DNA of 64,000 nt from Methylocystis sp. SC2 (GTDB taxonomy: Bacteria > Pseudomonadota > Alphaproteobacteria > Rhizobiales > Beijerinckiaceae): assembly GCF_000304315.1 (NCBI RefSeq), contig NC_018485.1, positions 1,706,501 through 1,770,500 of the forward strand. The letters are read 5' to 3'. This document shows positions 46,883-55,222 of the stretch, in pieces. Numbering within the stretch: the stretch's first letter is position 1; every line of letters starts with the position of its first letter. The notes under the pieces were generated by a model. The model was not told where the DNA came from. It searched no databases and was given only the letters and a program-made list of their open reading frames with translations. Both the position numbers and the translations under genes were made by a program.

Positions 46883-47254
46883 TCATTCTTCGGCGAGCAG
46901 CACGCCGGTGAGGCAGACGTCGCCTTCGTCGACGACGAGTTTGATCGGCGTCAGCCGTTGGCCCTGACAGGGGCCGATGAAGCAGTGGCCGGTGTCGATG
47001 TCGAACTGCGCATGATGCCTGCCGCATTCGAGGAAATTGCCTTCCTCGTCCATGAACTGGCCGGGAGTGACGTCGAGCCGCTCGCCTTCATGCGGGCAGG
47101 CGTTCTCGAAGCCATAGAAGTTATTTCCCTTGCGCGTGATCAGGATCGGATAGGGGGCGGCGTCGCCGCTCGCCTCGGCGCGCATCAGGACGAAGCCCGT
47201 CGCCTCCGCGTCCTCGATCTCGTCTGTCCGACAAATCACATAGAGTTCGTCCAT
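46883..47254 (-). CDS. Rieske [2Fe-2S] protein
   Basis: A 123-residue protein with cluster ligands in NACPHEGERLD (CxH) and ECGRHHAQFDIDTG (CxxH). It has an N-terminal beta region (ELYVICRTDEIEDAEATGF) and no membrane anchor, so it would be a cytoplasmic electron carrier. The ATG at 47254 begins the domain and follows AAAGGTGAG; the frame to 47446 is open but not family-like. First gene of the three-gene minus-strand group 47254-45357. Confidence 0.88.
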   Translation of the reverse strand: MDELYVICRTDEIEDAEATGFVLMRAEASGDAAPYPILITRKGNNFYGFENACPHEGERLDVTPGQFMDEEGNFLECGRHHAQFDIDTGHCFIGPCQGQRLTPIKLVVDEGDVCLTGVLLAEE

Positions 47255-47370
47255 CGGCTCACCTTTCGGACAAAGTCGCGCGCCACGCCGGCGCCAGGCG
47301 CCCTCATCCTCTCCTGTAGCAATCGATGAGCCACACGCGACTTGACCATATAGGCAATTCACTATAACCC

Positions 47371-47703
47371 ATGCGCATGGGCGCGAACTGGCGTCCAATC
47401 CCCCAAGCCGAGATGACCGAAGACTCGCCCGCCGCCAAGGCGCCACTCGACGACCACCTCCTCAAGGCGCAGCTCGTTCGCAAGATCGAAGCGCTGCTCA
47501 AGGAGCGCGGGTTGAAGCAGGTGCAGGCCGCACAACTCTTCGGCGTCAAACAGCCGGACGTGTCGAAGCTGCTGCACGGCGATTTCCGGCAGTTTTCGCT
47601 GGAGCGGCTCATGCGATTTCTCGTCGCCCTGGGGCAGGACGTCGAGATCGTCGTCAAGCCGCATCATGAGTCGGCGAAGTCCGCGACGCTCAGCATCGCG
47701 TGA
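47371..47703 (+). CDS. XRE-type HTH regulator (HigA/NadS-like)
   Basis: A 110-residue protein in which residues 30-85 are an HTH domain (LKERGLKQVQAAQLFGVKQP, then DVSKLLHGDFRQFSLERLMR). The family is often the antitoxin half of HigBA modules, but no toxin gene is beside it. It lies 21 bases upstream of shc on the same strand and divergent from the Rieske genes, so it may control either. The start ATG at 47371 is used because relatives keep the WRPIPQAEMTE segment. Confidence 0.82.
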   Translation: MRMGANWRPIPQAEMTEDSPAAKAPLDDHLLKAQLVRKIEALLKERGLKQVQAAQLFGVKQPDVSKLLHGDFRQFSLERLMRFLVALGQDVEIVVKPHHESAKSATLSIA

Positions 47704-47724
47704 CCGCACATACAAAGGATTGCA

Positions 47725-49698
47725 ATGAACGCCGCCGCGCGCATCGACGCTAATTTCACCGCCGTTTCCGGCGAGGCGCTGGAAACGAGCATTCAGAACG
47801 CCAAGCGCGCGCTTCTGTCGCTCGGCAAAGGCGAGGGACATTTCTGCTTCGAGCTCGAAGCCGACACCAGCCTCTCGGCTGAATATGTGCTGATGCGCCA
47901 TTTCCGCGGCGAGCCGGTCGACGCCGAACTCGAGCGCAAGATCGCGGTCTATCTGCGCCGCTGTCAGGGCGATCACGGCGGCTGGCCGCTTTATCAAGAC
48001 GGGCCTTTCCACATCAGCTCGAGCGTGAAAGCGTATTTCGCGCTCAAAATGATCGGCGACGACGTCGACGCGCCGCATATGGCGCGCGCGCGCGCGGCGA
48101 TCCTCGCCTATGGCGGCGCGGCCAGGAGCAATGTGTTTACGCGCGCGCTGCTGGCGCTTTACGGCGAGATCCCCTGGCGCGGCGTGCCGGTGATGCCGGT
48201 CGAAATCATGCTGCTGCCGAAATGGTTTCCCTTCCACCTCGATAAGATTTCCTATTGGGGCCGCACCGTTCTCGTGCCGATGCTGGTGCTGATGACGAAA
48301 AAGCCCCGGGCCAAGAACCCGAGGAACATTCACATCGGCGAACTCTTCACGACGCCGCCGGACGAGGTGAAGGTGTGGCCCAAGGGCGAACACCAGACCT
48401 GGCCCTGGGCGAATATTTTCGGGCGCATCGACAAGCTTCTGCGCTTGATTGAGCCGCACATGCCCAGCGGCCCGCGCGAGCGCTCGATCGAACTTGCCAT
48501 GGAATGGACGACCGAGCGTCTCAATGGCGTCGACGGACTGGGCGGCATCTTTCCGTCCATGGTCAACAGCCTGCTGATGTATGACGTGCTCGGCGTTCCG
48601 GACGCCGACGCGCGCAAGAAACAGGCGCGCGAGGCGATCGAGCGGCTGCTCGTCGTGACCGATACGGAAGTCTATTGCCAGCCCTGCGTCTCGCCGGTGT
48701 GGGACACTTGTCTGACGGCGCACACCCTTCTTGAGACCGGCGACGAAGACGCGCGCGAACAGGCGCGCCAGGCCTGCGAATGGCTCGCGCCTTTGCAGGT
48801 GCTCGACGTCAAAGGCGACTGGGCGGCGCAGCGGCCAAACGTTCGGCCCGGCGGCTGGGCCTTCCAATACGCCAACGCCTATTATCCGGACGTCGACGAC
48901 ACGGCCGTCGTCGTGACGGCGATGGATCGCCTCACGGCGAACGACGCGTCCCGTCCCTATGACGAACGCATCGCCCGCGCCAAGGAATGGATCGTCGGCA
49001 TGCAGTCGAAGAACGGCGGCTGGGGCGCCTTCGACGCCGACAACACATGCCACTATTTGAATCACATCCCCTTCGCCGATCACGGCGCGCTGCTTGATCC
49101 GCCGACGGCGGACGTGTCCGCGCGCTGCGTGTCCATGCTGGCGCAGCTCGGCGATACGATCGACTCGAGCGAATGTCTCAAGCGCGGCGTCGACTATCTG
49201 CTCAAGGAACAGGAAAAGGACGGCAGCTGGTTCGGCCGCTGGGGCGCGAATTACATCTACGGGACGTGGTCGACGCTGTGCGCGCTCAACGCCGTCGGCC
49301 TGCCGCACGCGCATGACGCCTATCGTCGCGCCGTCGCTTGGTTCGTCGCCATTCAGAATGGGGACGGCGGCTGGGGCGAAGACCTCTCAAGCTACAAGCT
49401 CGATTACAAGGGCTACGAAAAGGCGCCCTCGACCGCCTCGCAAACGGCGTGGGCGCTGCTCGCGCTGATGGCGGCGGGCGACGTCGACCATCCGGCGGTC
49501 GCGCGCGGGATCGCCTATCTGCAATCGACGCAGAACGACGCCGGCCTATGGAATGAGGCGCGTTTCACCGCGACGGGTTTTCCGCGCGTCTTCTATCTGC
49601 GCTATCATGGCTATGGAAAATTCTTCCCGCTCTGGGCGCTGGCGCGCTATCGCAATTTGCGGCGCGCCAACAGCAAACGCGTCCAGGTCGGGCTTTAG
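47725..49698 (+). CDS. shc: Squalene-hopene cyclase
   Basis: Cyclises squalene to hopene/hopanol on the inner membrane, the committing step of hopanoid synthesis. A 657-residue class II terpene cyclase with the protonating motif DVDD at residues 389-392 and several QW-type repeats (RRCQGDHGGWPLYQ, GMQSKNGGWGAFDAD, FVAIQNGDGGWGED). The start MNAAARIDA has AAAGGA upstream. A terminator-like hairpin (49803-49824) follows, although hpnG starts on the same strand soon after. Confidence 0.97.
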   Translation: MNAAARIDANFTAVSGEALETSIQNAKRALLSLGKGEGHFCFELEADTSLSAEYVLMRHFRGEPVDAELERKIAVYLRRCQGDHGGWPLYQDGPFHISSSVKAYFALKMIGDDVDAPHMARARAAILAYGGAARSNVFTRALLALYGEIPWRGVPVMPVEIMLLPKWFPFHLDKISYWGRTVLVPMLVLMTKKPRAKNPRNIHIGELFTTPPDEVKVWPKGEHQTWPWANIFGRIDKLLRLIEPHMPSGPRERSIELAMEWTTERLNGVDGLGGIFPSMVNSLLMYDVLGVPDADARKKQAREAIERLLVVTDTEVYCQPCVSPVWDTCLTAHTLLETGDEDAREQARQACEWLAPLQVLDVKGDWAAQRPNVRPGGWAFQYANAYYPDVDDTAVVVTAMDRLTANDASRPYDERIARAKEWIVGMQSKNGGWGAFDADNTCHYLNHIPFADHGALLDPPTADVSARCVSMLAQLGDTIDSSECLKRGVDYLLKEQEKDGSWFGRWGANYIYGTWSTLCALNAVGLPHAHDAYRRAVAWFVAIQNGDGGWGEDLSSYKLDYKGYEKAPSTASQTAWALLALMAAGDVDHPAVARGIAYLQSTQNDAGLWNEARFTATGFPRVFYLRYHGYGKFFPLWALARYRNLRRANSKRVQVGL

Positions 49699-49812
49699 AG
49701 CAGGTTCCGGAAAAGTTGACAGACTTTTTCGAGGAGAACCTGCTCCAACGTTTTGATTTTGAGCGATTCCTTATCGATCACATGATTCCATGTGATCGGG
49801 AGGCGCTCTAGA
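49694..49812. repeat. Intergenic palindromic repeat, copy 1 (full)
   Basis: Begins inside the shc stop. Left hairpin GAGCAGGTT (49698-49706) with AACCTGCTC (49737-49745) encloses a second inverted pair GGAAAAGTT and GACTTTTTC; the right hairpin is GATCACATG (49776-49784) with CATGTGATC (49789-49797). Ends with GGGAGGCGCTCTA. The same structure recurs at 55109-55222, and its right half at 60438-60480. Confidence 0.85.
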
Positions 49813-49824
49813 AGCGCTTTTTTT
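49803..49824 (+). terminator. Terminator after shc
   Basis: Short stem GCGCT (49803-49807) with AGCGC (49813-49817) followed by seven T. It is built on the end of the palindromic repeat. Confidence 0.6.
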
Positions 49825-49857
49825 GATAAGGTGATATGGCAGTTGGCCGGAGGAGCA

Positions 49858-50589
49858 ATGGCGCGCGCTGCTGGCCGCAGAAGAACCGCAGAACTGAGCG
49901 CCCTCGCGCCGATTCTCGTCATCGTCGGCATGAAGCGCGAGGCCGTCTGCGCCGCCGGCGAAGGCGTCACGACGCTGTGCAGCGGCGCGAATGTCGCGCG
50001 CCTGCGGCAAGCGCTCGACGCGCTTGGCGAAACTGATTTTTCCGCCGTCGTCAGCTTCGGACTCGCTGGCGGATTGGATTACGCGCTGCGGCCCGGCCAT
50101 GTCGTCGTGGCCGACGCCATCGTCGGGGGCGACGCGCGGCGCGACACCCATCCGCGGCTCTCGTCAGTGCTGATGAAAGGCGCCGCGGCCGCCGGCTGCA
50201 AGGTTGCGCCGGGGGCCATCATCGGCGTCGACCAGCCGGCGATGCATCCAGCCGTCAAGGCGGCGCTGCGCGAAGGCGCGCAAGCGGTCGCGGTCGACAT
50301 GGAATCGCATCTTGCCGAAGAATTCGCGCGGCGGCGCGACATTCCTTTCGTCGCGCTGCGCGCGATCAGCGATCCGGCGGCGCGCGCGCTGCCGCCGCTC
50401 GTCGCCAAAGCGCTGACGCCCGAAGGCGACATTCACGCCCTCGGCGTCGCCCGCGAGCTGATCCGCGGGCCGCATCAACTTGGCGGCATGATCCGGGCGG
50501 GCCTCGATTCCCGCGCCGCCTTCGTTTCGCTAGGCCGCTGTGGACCGCTGCTCGGCCCGTTGCTGCGCCTCGTGCTCGCGGATCTCTGA
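49858..50589 (+). CDS. hpnG: Adenosylhopane nucleosidase HpnG
   Basis: A phosphorylase-superfamily enzyme of 243 residues that removes adenine from adenosylhopane to give ribosylhopane. The nucleoside site is seen in VSFGLAGGLDYALRPG and the MES-type motif AVAVDMESHLAEEFA. The ATG at 49858 follows GGAGGAG; an earlier frame start at 49792 lies in the repeat. Its last 60 bases overlap the 3' end of hpnH, which runs the other way. Confidence 0.9.
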   Translation: MARAAGRRRTAELSALAPILVIVGMKREAVCAAGEGVTTLCSGANVARLRQALDALGETDFSAVVSFGLAGGLDYALRPGHVVVADAIVGGDARRDTHPRLSSVLMKGAAAAGCKVAPGAIIGVDQPAMHPAVKAALREGAQAVAVDMESHLAEEFARRRDIPFVALRAISDPAARALPPLVAKALTPEGDIHALGVARELIRGPHQLGGMIRAGLDSRAAFVSLGRCGPLLGPLLRLVLADL

Positions 50590-51681
50590 CAGCTTGGCGA
50601 TGTTTTCGTCATAGACATATTCGGCCGGGCGCTGATTCTCCAGCGAGACGTCAGGCGCCATCGGCCCCTCGGTGCGCACCCCAAAGAGCGCGACCGCGGC
50701 CGCCCGCCAGGGCCGGCGGACCGAATCGGCGACGGCGGTCGCCTCAAAACCGGAGTGCACCATGCAGTCGGCGCATTTCTCGTAATTGCCGACGCCGTAG
50801 GCGTCCCAGTCGGTCTCCTCCATCAGCTGCTTGAAGGTCGGCACATAGCCTTCGCCGAGCAGATAGCAGGGTCGCTGCCAGCCGAACACCGTGCGCAGCG
50901 GCATCCCCCAGGGGGTGCAGCGATAGCTCACATTGCCGGCCAAAAAATTCATGAACAGCGTCGACTGGGTGAGGTCCCAGGCCTTCCCACCGCGGCCGCG
51001 ACGCAGAATGGCGCGGAACAATTCCTTGGTCCGCGTGCGGTTGAGGAAGTGAGTCTGATCCGGCGCCCGCTCATAAGCGTAACCCGGCGACAGCGTCATC
51101 CCGTCGACGCCGAGCGCCGTGGTCGCGTCGAGGAATTTCGCGACGCGCTCGGGATCCGCGTCGGAAAAGAAGGTGCTGTTGGTGGTGACGCGGAAGCCCT
51201 TCGACTTGGCGAGTTTGATCGCCGCGACGGCGCGCTCATAGACCCCGTCCTGGCAGACCGCGCGGTCATGCATTTCCTTGTCGCCATCGAGATGGATCGA
51301 CCAGGTGAAATAGGGGCTCGGCTTGAAGAGGTCGATCTTCTTGGCGAGCAGCAGAGCATTAGTGCAGACGATCGCGAATTTACGCCGCGCGACGACGCCT
51401 TCGACGATCTGAGGGAGGTCCTTGTGCAGAAGCGGCTCGCCGCCGGCGACCACCACCACCGGCGCGCCACATTCGTCCACCGAGCGCAGCGCGTCCTCGA
51501 CCGAAAGCCGCTTGTTGAGGATATGATCGGGATAGTCGATCTTGCCGCAGCCGGCGCAGGCCAGATTGCAGCGGAACAGCGGCTCCATCATGAGCACGAG
51601 GGGATAGCGCCGCACGCCCGTGAGGTGCTGCTTGAGCAGATAGACGCCGATTTTAGCGATATAGCGGAACGGAATGGCCAC
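50530..51681 (-). CDS. hpnH: Adenosyl-hopene transferase HpnH (radical SAM)
   Basis: Adds the adenosyl group of SAM to hopene as the first step to C35 hopanoids. The radical-SAM cluster motif CNLACAGC (Cys38, Cys42, Cys45) and a second cysteine group near the C-terminus (YEKCADCMVHSGFEA) fit HpnH of 383 residues. The protein start AIPFRYIAKIGVYLLKQHL is family-typical. It converges with hpnG, which acts on its product, an unusual tail-to-tail arrangement for consecutive pathway steps. Confidence 0.94.
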   Translation of the reverse strand: MAIPFRYIAKIGVYLLKQHLTGVRRYPLVLMMEPLFRCNLACAGCGKIDYPDHILNKRLSVEDALRSVDECGAPVVVVAGGEPLLHKDLPQIVEGVVARRKFAIVCTNALLLAKKIDLFKPSPYFTWSIHLDGDKEMHDRAVCQDGVYERAVAAIKLAKSKGFRVTTNSTFFSDADPERVAKFLDATTALGVDGMTLSPGYAYERAPDQTHFLNRTRTKELFRAILRRGRGGKAWDLTQSTLFMNFLAGNVSYRCTPWGMPLRTVFGWQRPCYLLGEGYVPTFKQLMEETDWDAYGVGNYEKCADCMVHSGFEATAVADSVRRPWRAAAVALFGVRTEGPMAPDVSLENQRPAEYVYDENIAKLSEIREHEAQQRAEQRSTAA

Positions 51682-52008
51682 GGCTGACCCCTTGATGACT
51701 TGACGGGTTCAAGGCCCGCCAGCGCGAGTCGCGGCCGAACGGCCCAGCCGCAGACAGTAATCTCGCCGTCTAGCACGAATCGTTCTGGAAGGGGAAGCGT
51801 AGCGCCGCGACCGCCCGCCCCCAAGCTCCGATGCGCGGCGCGCTGCCGCCGGGAGCGCCGCCGACGCGCTGCGCCGCAGCGGCGGTCGCCCTTGCGCCGG
51901 AGCGCAAATCCGGCTCAATTCGCCGGCAACGTCACAAACGAGACATTGCTTTTCTAAGGGAGCGGACATGCGCAGCCGGCTGGTTCCAGCGTCGAGAGCG
52001 TCCGCGCC
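51682..52008. other. Intergenic region between hpnH and the membrane coiled-coil gene
   Basis: About 330 bases between divergent genes. I see no convincing gene, RNA or strong promoter; it must carry the promoters of both flanking genes. Confidence 0.5.
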
Positions 52009-54261
52009 ATGACCGCCTCCGCGCAGCAGGCGCGCATCCCCGACGCCTCGGCCCCGCGGCGGCGCTTCGGAATTTTCGACGCTCTGATTTCGCCGCTCGC
52101 CCGCCTGTGGAGCGGCGATCTCAACCTCGGCCGCGTCGGGATGGCCGCCGCCCTGCCCGTTCTGGGCTGGGTCTTCTACACAACCTCGTCCGGCATGATC
52201 GACATCATGCAGCGGGAGCCCGGAGACGTGATCGGGATCGCGGGCACGCTGATCGCCACGACCGCCGTCCTCACCATGCTGGCCGCGACATCCTGGTCGC
52301 TCGGCGTCGATCTGGCGGCGCTCATCGCGCGGCGGCGGATGGCCCGCGAACGCATGATCATCAAGACCGGCGTGACGGCGCTGGTCTTCGCCTTCGTCTT
52401 CTCGATCTCCGCCTTTTTTTCTTTCACCTACTACTACAACAACATCTTCAAGCTCTCCTCGCGCAAGATCGTCGCCGAGCTGGCGCCGATGGAGCTTGCG
52501 ACGGAAGTCCTGCTGCCGGCGACGAAAGACATCGCCGCCGCTTACGAAGCGGCGTCCGCGCGCATCGCCGCGACGCCCAGCTACAAGGCCTATCTCGATT
52601 CGATCGACGGCCTCATCGACACCGCGCGGCAGGCCGGGCCGGCGCTGCGCGACGCCATTCGCAAGCGGCAGGAGGCGCAGCAGGCGGTGATCGCGCAGGC
52701 CGCGAGCCAGGCCGCGCTGGAAATGGAAAGCGCGCAGGCGGCGATGCGTCAGCTCGAGGATGCGCGACGCGAGATCGAGGCGCTCGAGCGCAGCATCGCC
52801 GAACTCGACGTCATCATCAAAGCGAAGCAGGACGAGATGACCTCGATGGCCGCCACGGCGCGTCAGGAAGAACAGCTCGCCGTCGACGCCGCGCATGGAC
52901 TCGACGGGCTGGGCGCGACCTGCGGCCCCAATTGCCGCGGGCATCGGGAGAAAGCCGCCGAAGCGATGCGACGCGTGTCGGCGCTCAGGCAGACGCTCGC
53001 CGGTCCAACGAACGAACGCGCCAACGCGGCGAAGCGGCGCGACGCGCTCAACGCCCAGACGATCACGCTGAAACAGAAGGCCGAGACCGCGAGCGCCGCT
53101 TCCGGCCGGCCGATGCCGAAGGGCGAAGCCGCGCTCGATCTCGACGCGACGTTGCGCGACCTCGCCGCGCTGCGCGACCAGCTGCGCCTGGAGCCGACGT
53201 GGCGCGCGGTGCGCGACGCGAAGCCCCTATGCGAACCGATTCTCGCGGCGGCGCGGCAATCAAACGCGCTGCCGGCAAGCGTGCCGCGCGACTTCACCTG
53301 CGAACCGCAGGGAGAGGCGCGCGATCTGCTCTCGGCGCGCGACGAAACGATCGCCGCGCGCGCGGCTTTCGATAAAAAATGTGGGCTCGAAGCCGGGCTG
53401 CGCGACGAACTCTCAGCGATCGTCGCCAAGATCCGCGCGGCGCCGGCGTCGGACAGGGGCGCCGCGGCAAACGGCTTCAACGACGCCAAAACCCTCATTG
53501 ACGCCTGCGTCGTCTCGGGCAAAGCGGCCGGGCTGTCAGATGACGAGGTGCGCGAGCTTTTGAAAAAAAGCGACGCCTATTTGCGCACGCACAGTTCCGA
53601 ACGCAATAAATTCGAACTGGCGCGCGAAGCCTTCTGGAGCTTCACCCCCGATTCGACGATGGCGATCGGCGTCGCGATGGCGCAGGACGCCTTTCTGTTC
53701 ATCATGAAATTCCTGTCGGAGATTTTCAAACGCGGCTATGAGGCGCGCGAGCGGCGTCAGTTCGCCGCGCCGATCGATCTCTCCGACGACGAGGAGCAGC
53801 CCGTCGACATCCGCGCGATGAAAGCCGTCCTGCGCGCGGCGCGGCCGGTTCACGGCGACATGAGCGAGATCGACCCCGACGCGGAAGCGATGTCGGCGCT
53901 GCCGCCGAATGTGCATGACAATATCGTCGCCATTCTCAATCGGCTCGTGCGCGACGAAATCGCCCACGTCGACCGCAAGGGGGCCTATCTCGTCGACAAC
54001 GTCACCGTCGGGCAGATCGAGGCGCGGCTCTTCGCGGCGCTGAAGCCGCGCGCCGCCCGCGCCTTGCATTACGCCGCCGACGGCGGCGTCGTCAGCGGCC
54101 CGCGCGCCTATTACTCGGACGCCGCCGCGAACCTTCCACGGCGGCGCTCCGGCGCGCTCGAGCGCTACCTGATCGCCGAACCGGACCAATGGGGCGTTCG
54201 CCAAATTAGGGTTCAGGCGGCGACAGGGGTTGCGCGCGCGGCGCGCAGCGACGGAAGGTAG
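52009..54261 (+). CDS. Large membrane / coiled-coil protein of unknown function
   Basis: A 750-residue protein. Three membrane helices lie near the N-terminus (about residues 42-61, 74-104 and 117-141), followed by a long helical region with coiled coil (about 205-300; REIEALERSIAELDVIIKAK), a Cys-containing segment CGPNCRGH, and a fourth helix at about 549-571 (MAIGVAMAQDAFLFIMKFL). The C-terminal 170 residues are cytoplasmic and acidic. The segment between helix 3 and helix 4 would therefore be outside the cytoplasm. Its end overlaps the next, convergent gene by 49 bases. No family recognised; see the finding on the possible three-gene system. Confidence 0.8.
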   Translation: MTASAQQARIPDASAPRRRFGIFDALISPLARLWSGDLNLGRVGMAAALPVLGWVFYTTSSGMIDIMQREPGDVIGIAGTLIATTAVLTMLAATSWSLGVDLAALIARRRMARERMIIKTGVTALVFAFVFSISAFFSFTYYYNNIFKLSSRKIVAELAPMELATEVLLPATKDIAAAYEAASARIAATPSYKAYLDSIDGLIDTARQAGPALRDAIRKRQEAQQAVIAQAASQAALEMESAQAAMRQLEDARREIEALERSIAELDVIIKAKQDEMTSMAATARQEEQLAVDAAHGLDGLGATCGPNCRGHREKAAEAMRRVSALRQTLAGPTNERANAAKRRDALNAQTITLKQKAETASAASGRPMPKGEAALDLDATLRDLAALRDQLRLEPTWRAVRDAKPLCEPILAAARQSNALPASVPRDFTCEPQGEARDLLSARDETIAARAAFDKKCGLEAGLRDELSAIVAKIRAAPASDRGAAANGFNDAKTLIDACVVSGKAAGLSDDEVRELLKKSDAYLRTHSSERNKFELAREAFWSFTPDSTMAIGVAMAQDAFLFIMKFLSEIFKRGYEARERRQFAAPIDLSDDEEQPVDIRAMKAVLRAARPVHGDMSEIDPDAEAMSALPPNVHDNIVAILNRLVRDEIAHVDRKGAYLVDNVTVGQIEARLFAALKPRAARALHYAADGGVVSGPRAYYSDAAANLPRRRSGALERYLIAEPDQWGVRQIRVQAATGVARAARSDGR

Positions 54262-55031
54262 CGCAGGCAAAGACCCTGCGGCGCGTGCAGCAGACCGGAA
54301 ACGACGCTGATCTCGCGCCAGCGCGGATAGCTCGCCGGCAAAAACTGCAGCGCCAGGCCGACAGCGCCGAGAAACTCACTTTCGCTCGCAAAATCGTCGG
54401 CGCCAAAGGTCAGCGTCGCGTCCTGGCCCGTTTCGGCGCCGCGCGCCAGAAATTCGAGCGTTGGCGTCGCCCAGCGCGTTTGCTTCAGCGCGTCCTCGAG
54501 CGCGCTCCAGACGTCCCGCGGATCGATGAAGCGAACGAGGTAACGCGCCGGCGCGGCGTTGTAGCGCGTCGCCTCGTCTTCGGTCACGAGATCCGGCCGG
54601 GCGTCGAGCTCGGCGTCCGCCATGGCGAGGAGCGCCGCCGGATGTTGGCGCCAGTCCGCGGCGCTCGCGCTCCACACGGCGCTCTGCTGATAGAGGCGAC
54701 CGTGGCCGCTTTCGCCGTCTTCGGGCCGGAAACGCGCGCGCAGAAAAATCGCGCGGCGAGAATTCGGCTCCGGGGCGACCCGCGCGATGAAGGAGCCGCG
54801 TCGTCGAGAAGCCGGATCGACGAGCTCAGGCTCGAAGCGGCGAAGCGCCATCAGACGCGGCGGCGAAAGCAGCCGGTCGTCGGCGGGCTGCAGATTGCAG
54901 CTGCGCAAGGTCACGCCATAGCCCGCGGTGGCCGGCACGCGCAGCGTCGCGCCAAAAGCGAGCTTCCCGTAGTGCAGCCGTTCGAGAGAAATCTCGGCCG
55001 TTTCGTCGCCATTCGGCGCAGCTAAGCGCAT
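54213..55031 (-). CDS. Unknown protein, possible GTPase-associated component
   Basis: A 272-residue soluble protein of mixed alpha/beta character. Features include YGKLAFGATLRVPATAGYGV, HGRLYQQSAVWSASAADWRQ and PAALLAMADAELDARPDL. The second resembles, by eye, proteins that accompany double-GTPase conflict systems, where such a protein handles regulation, but this is only an impression. AAGGA precedes the ATG at 55031; a GTG at 55067 is possible. It lies downstream of the GTPase-like gene on the same strand, with a palindromic repeat between them. Confidence 0.7.
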   Translation of the reverse strand: MRLAAPNGDETAEISLERLHYGKLAFGATLRVPATAGYGVTLRSCNLQPADDRLLSPPRLMALRRFEPELVDPASRRRGSFIARVAPEPNSRRAIFLRARFRPEDGESGHGRLYQQSAVWSASAADWRQHPAALLAMADAELDARPDLVTEDEATRYNAAPARYLVRFIDPRDVWSALEDALKQTRWATPTLEFLARGAETGQDATLTFGADDFASESEFLGAVGLALQFLPASYPRWREISVVSGLLHAPQGLCLRYLPSLRAARATPVAA

Positions 55032-55108
55032 CGCGCGTCCTTTCGCGCGGGAAATCCGCGCGATCACCCTAGGCGCAGAGCCTTAAGCAAGAATTGACGT
55101 AAATTCGC

Positions 55109-55222
55109 TTTAGAGCAGGTCCCGAAAAAGTTGAGGGACTTTTTCGATGAGGACCTGCTGCAACTTTTGATCTGAGCGATTCCTATGGATCACGTGGTTC
55201 CATGTGATCGGGAAGCGCTTTA
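55109..55222. repeat. Intergenic palindromic repeat, copy 2 (full)
   Basis: Matches copy 1 along its length: GAGCAGGTCC with GGACCTGCT, the inner AAAAAGTT/GACTTTTT pair, GAGCGATTCCTATGGATCAC and the CATGTGATCGGGAAGCGCTT end. It lies between the two minus-strand genes and its right end overlaps the stop of the upstream one. Confidence 0.85.

Noticed and set aside
47362-49314. A 650-codon minus-strand frame opposite shc
   Set aside because: Its composition follows from the codon bias of shc; shc has all expected motifs.
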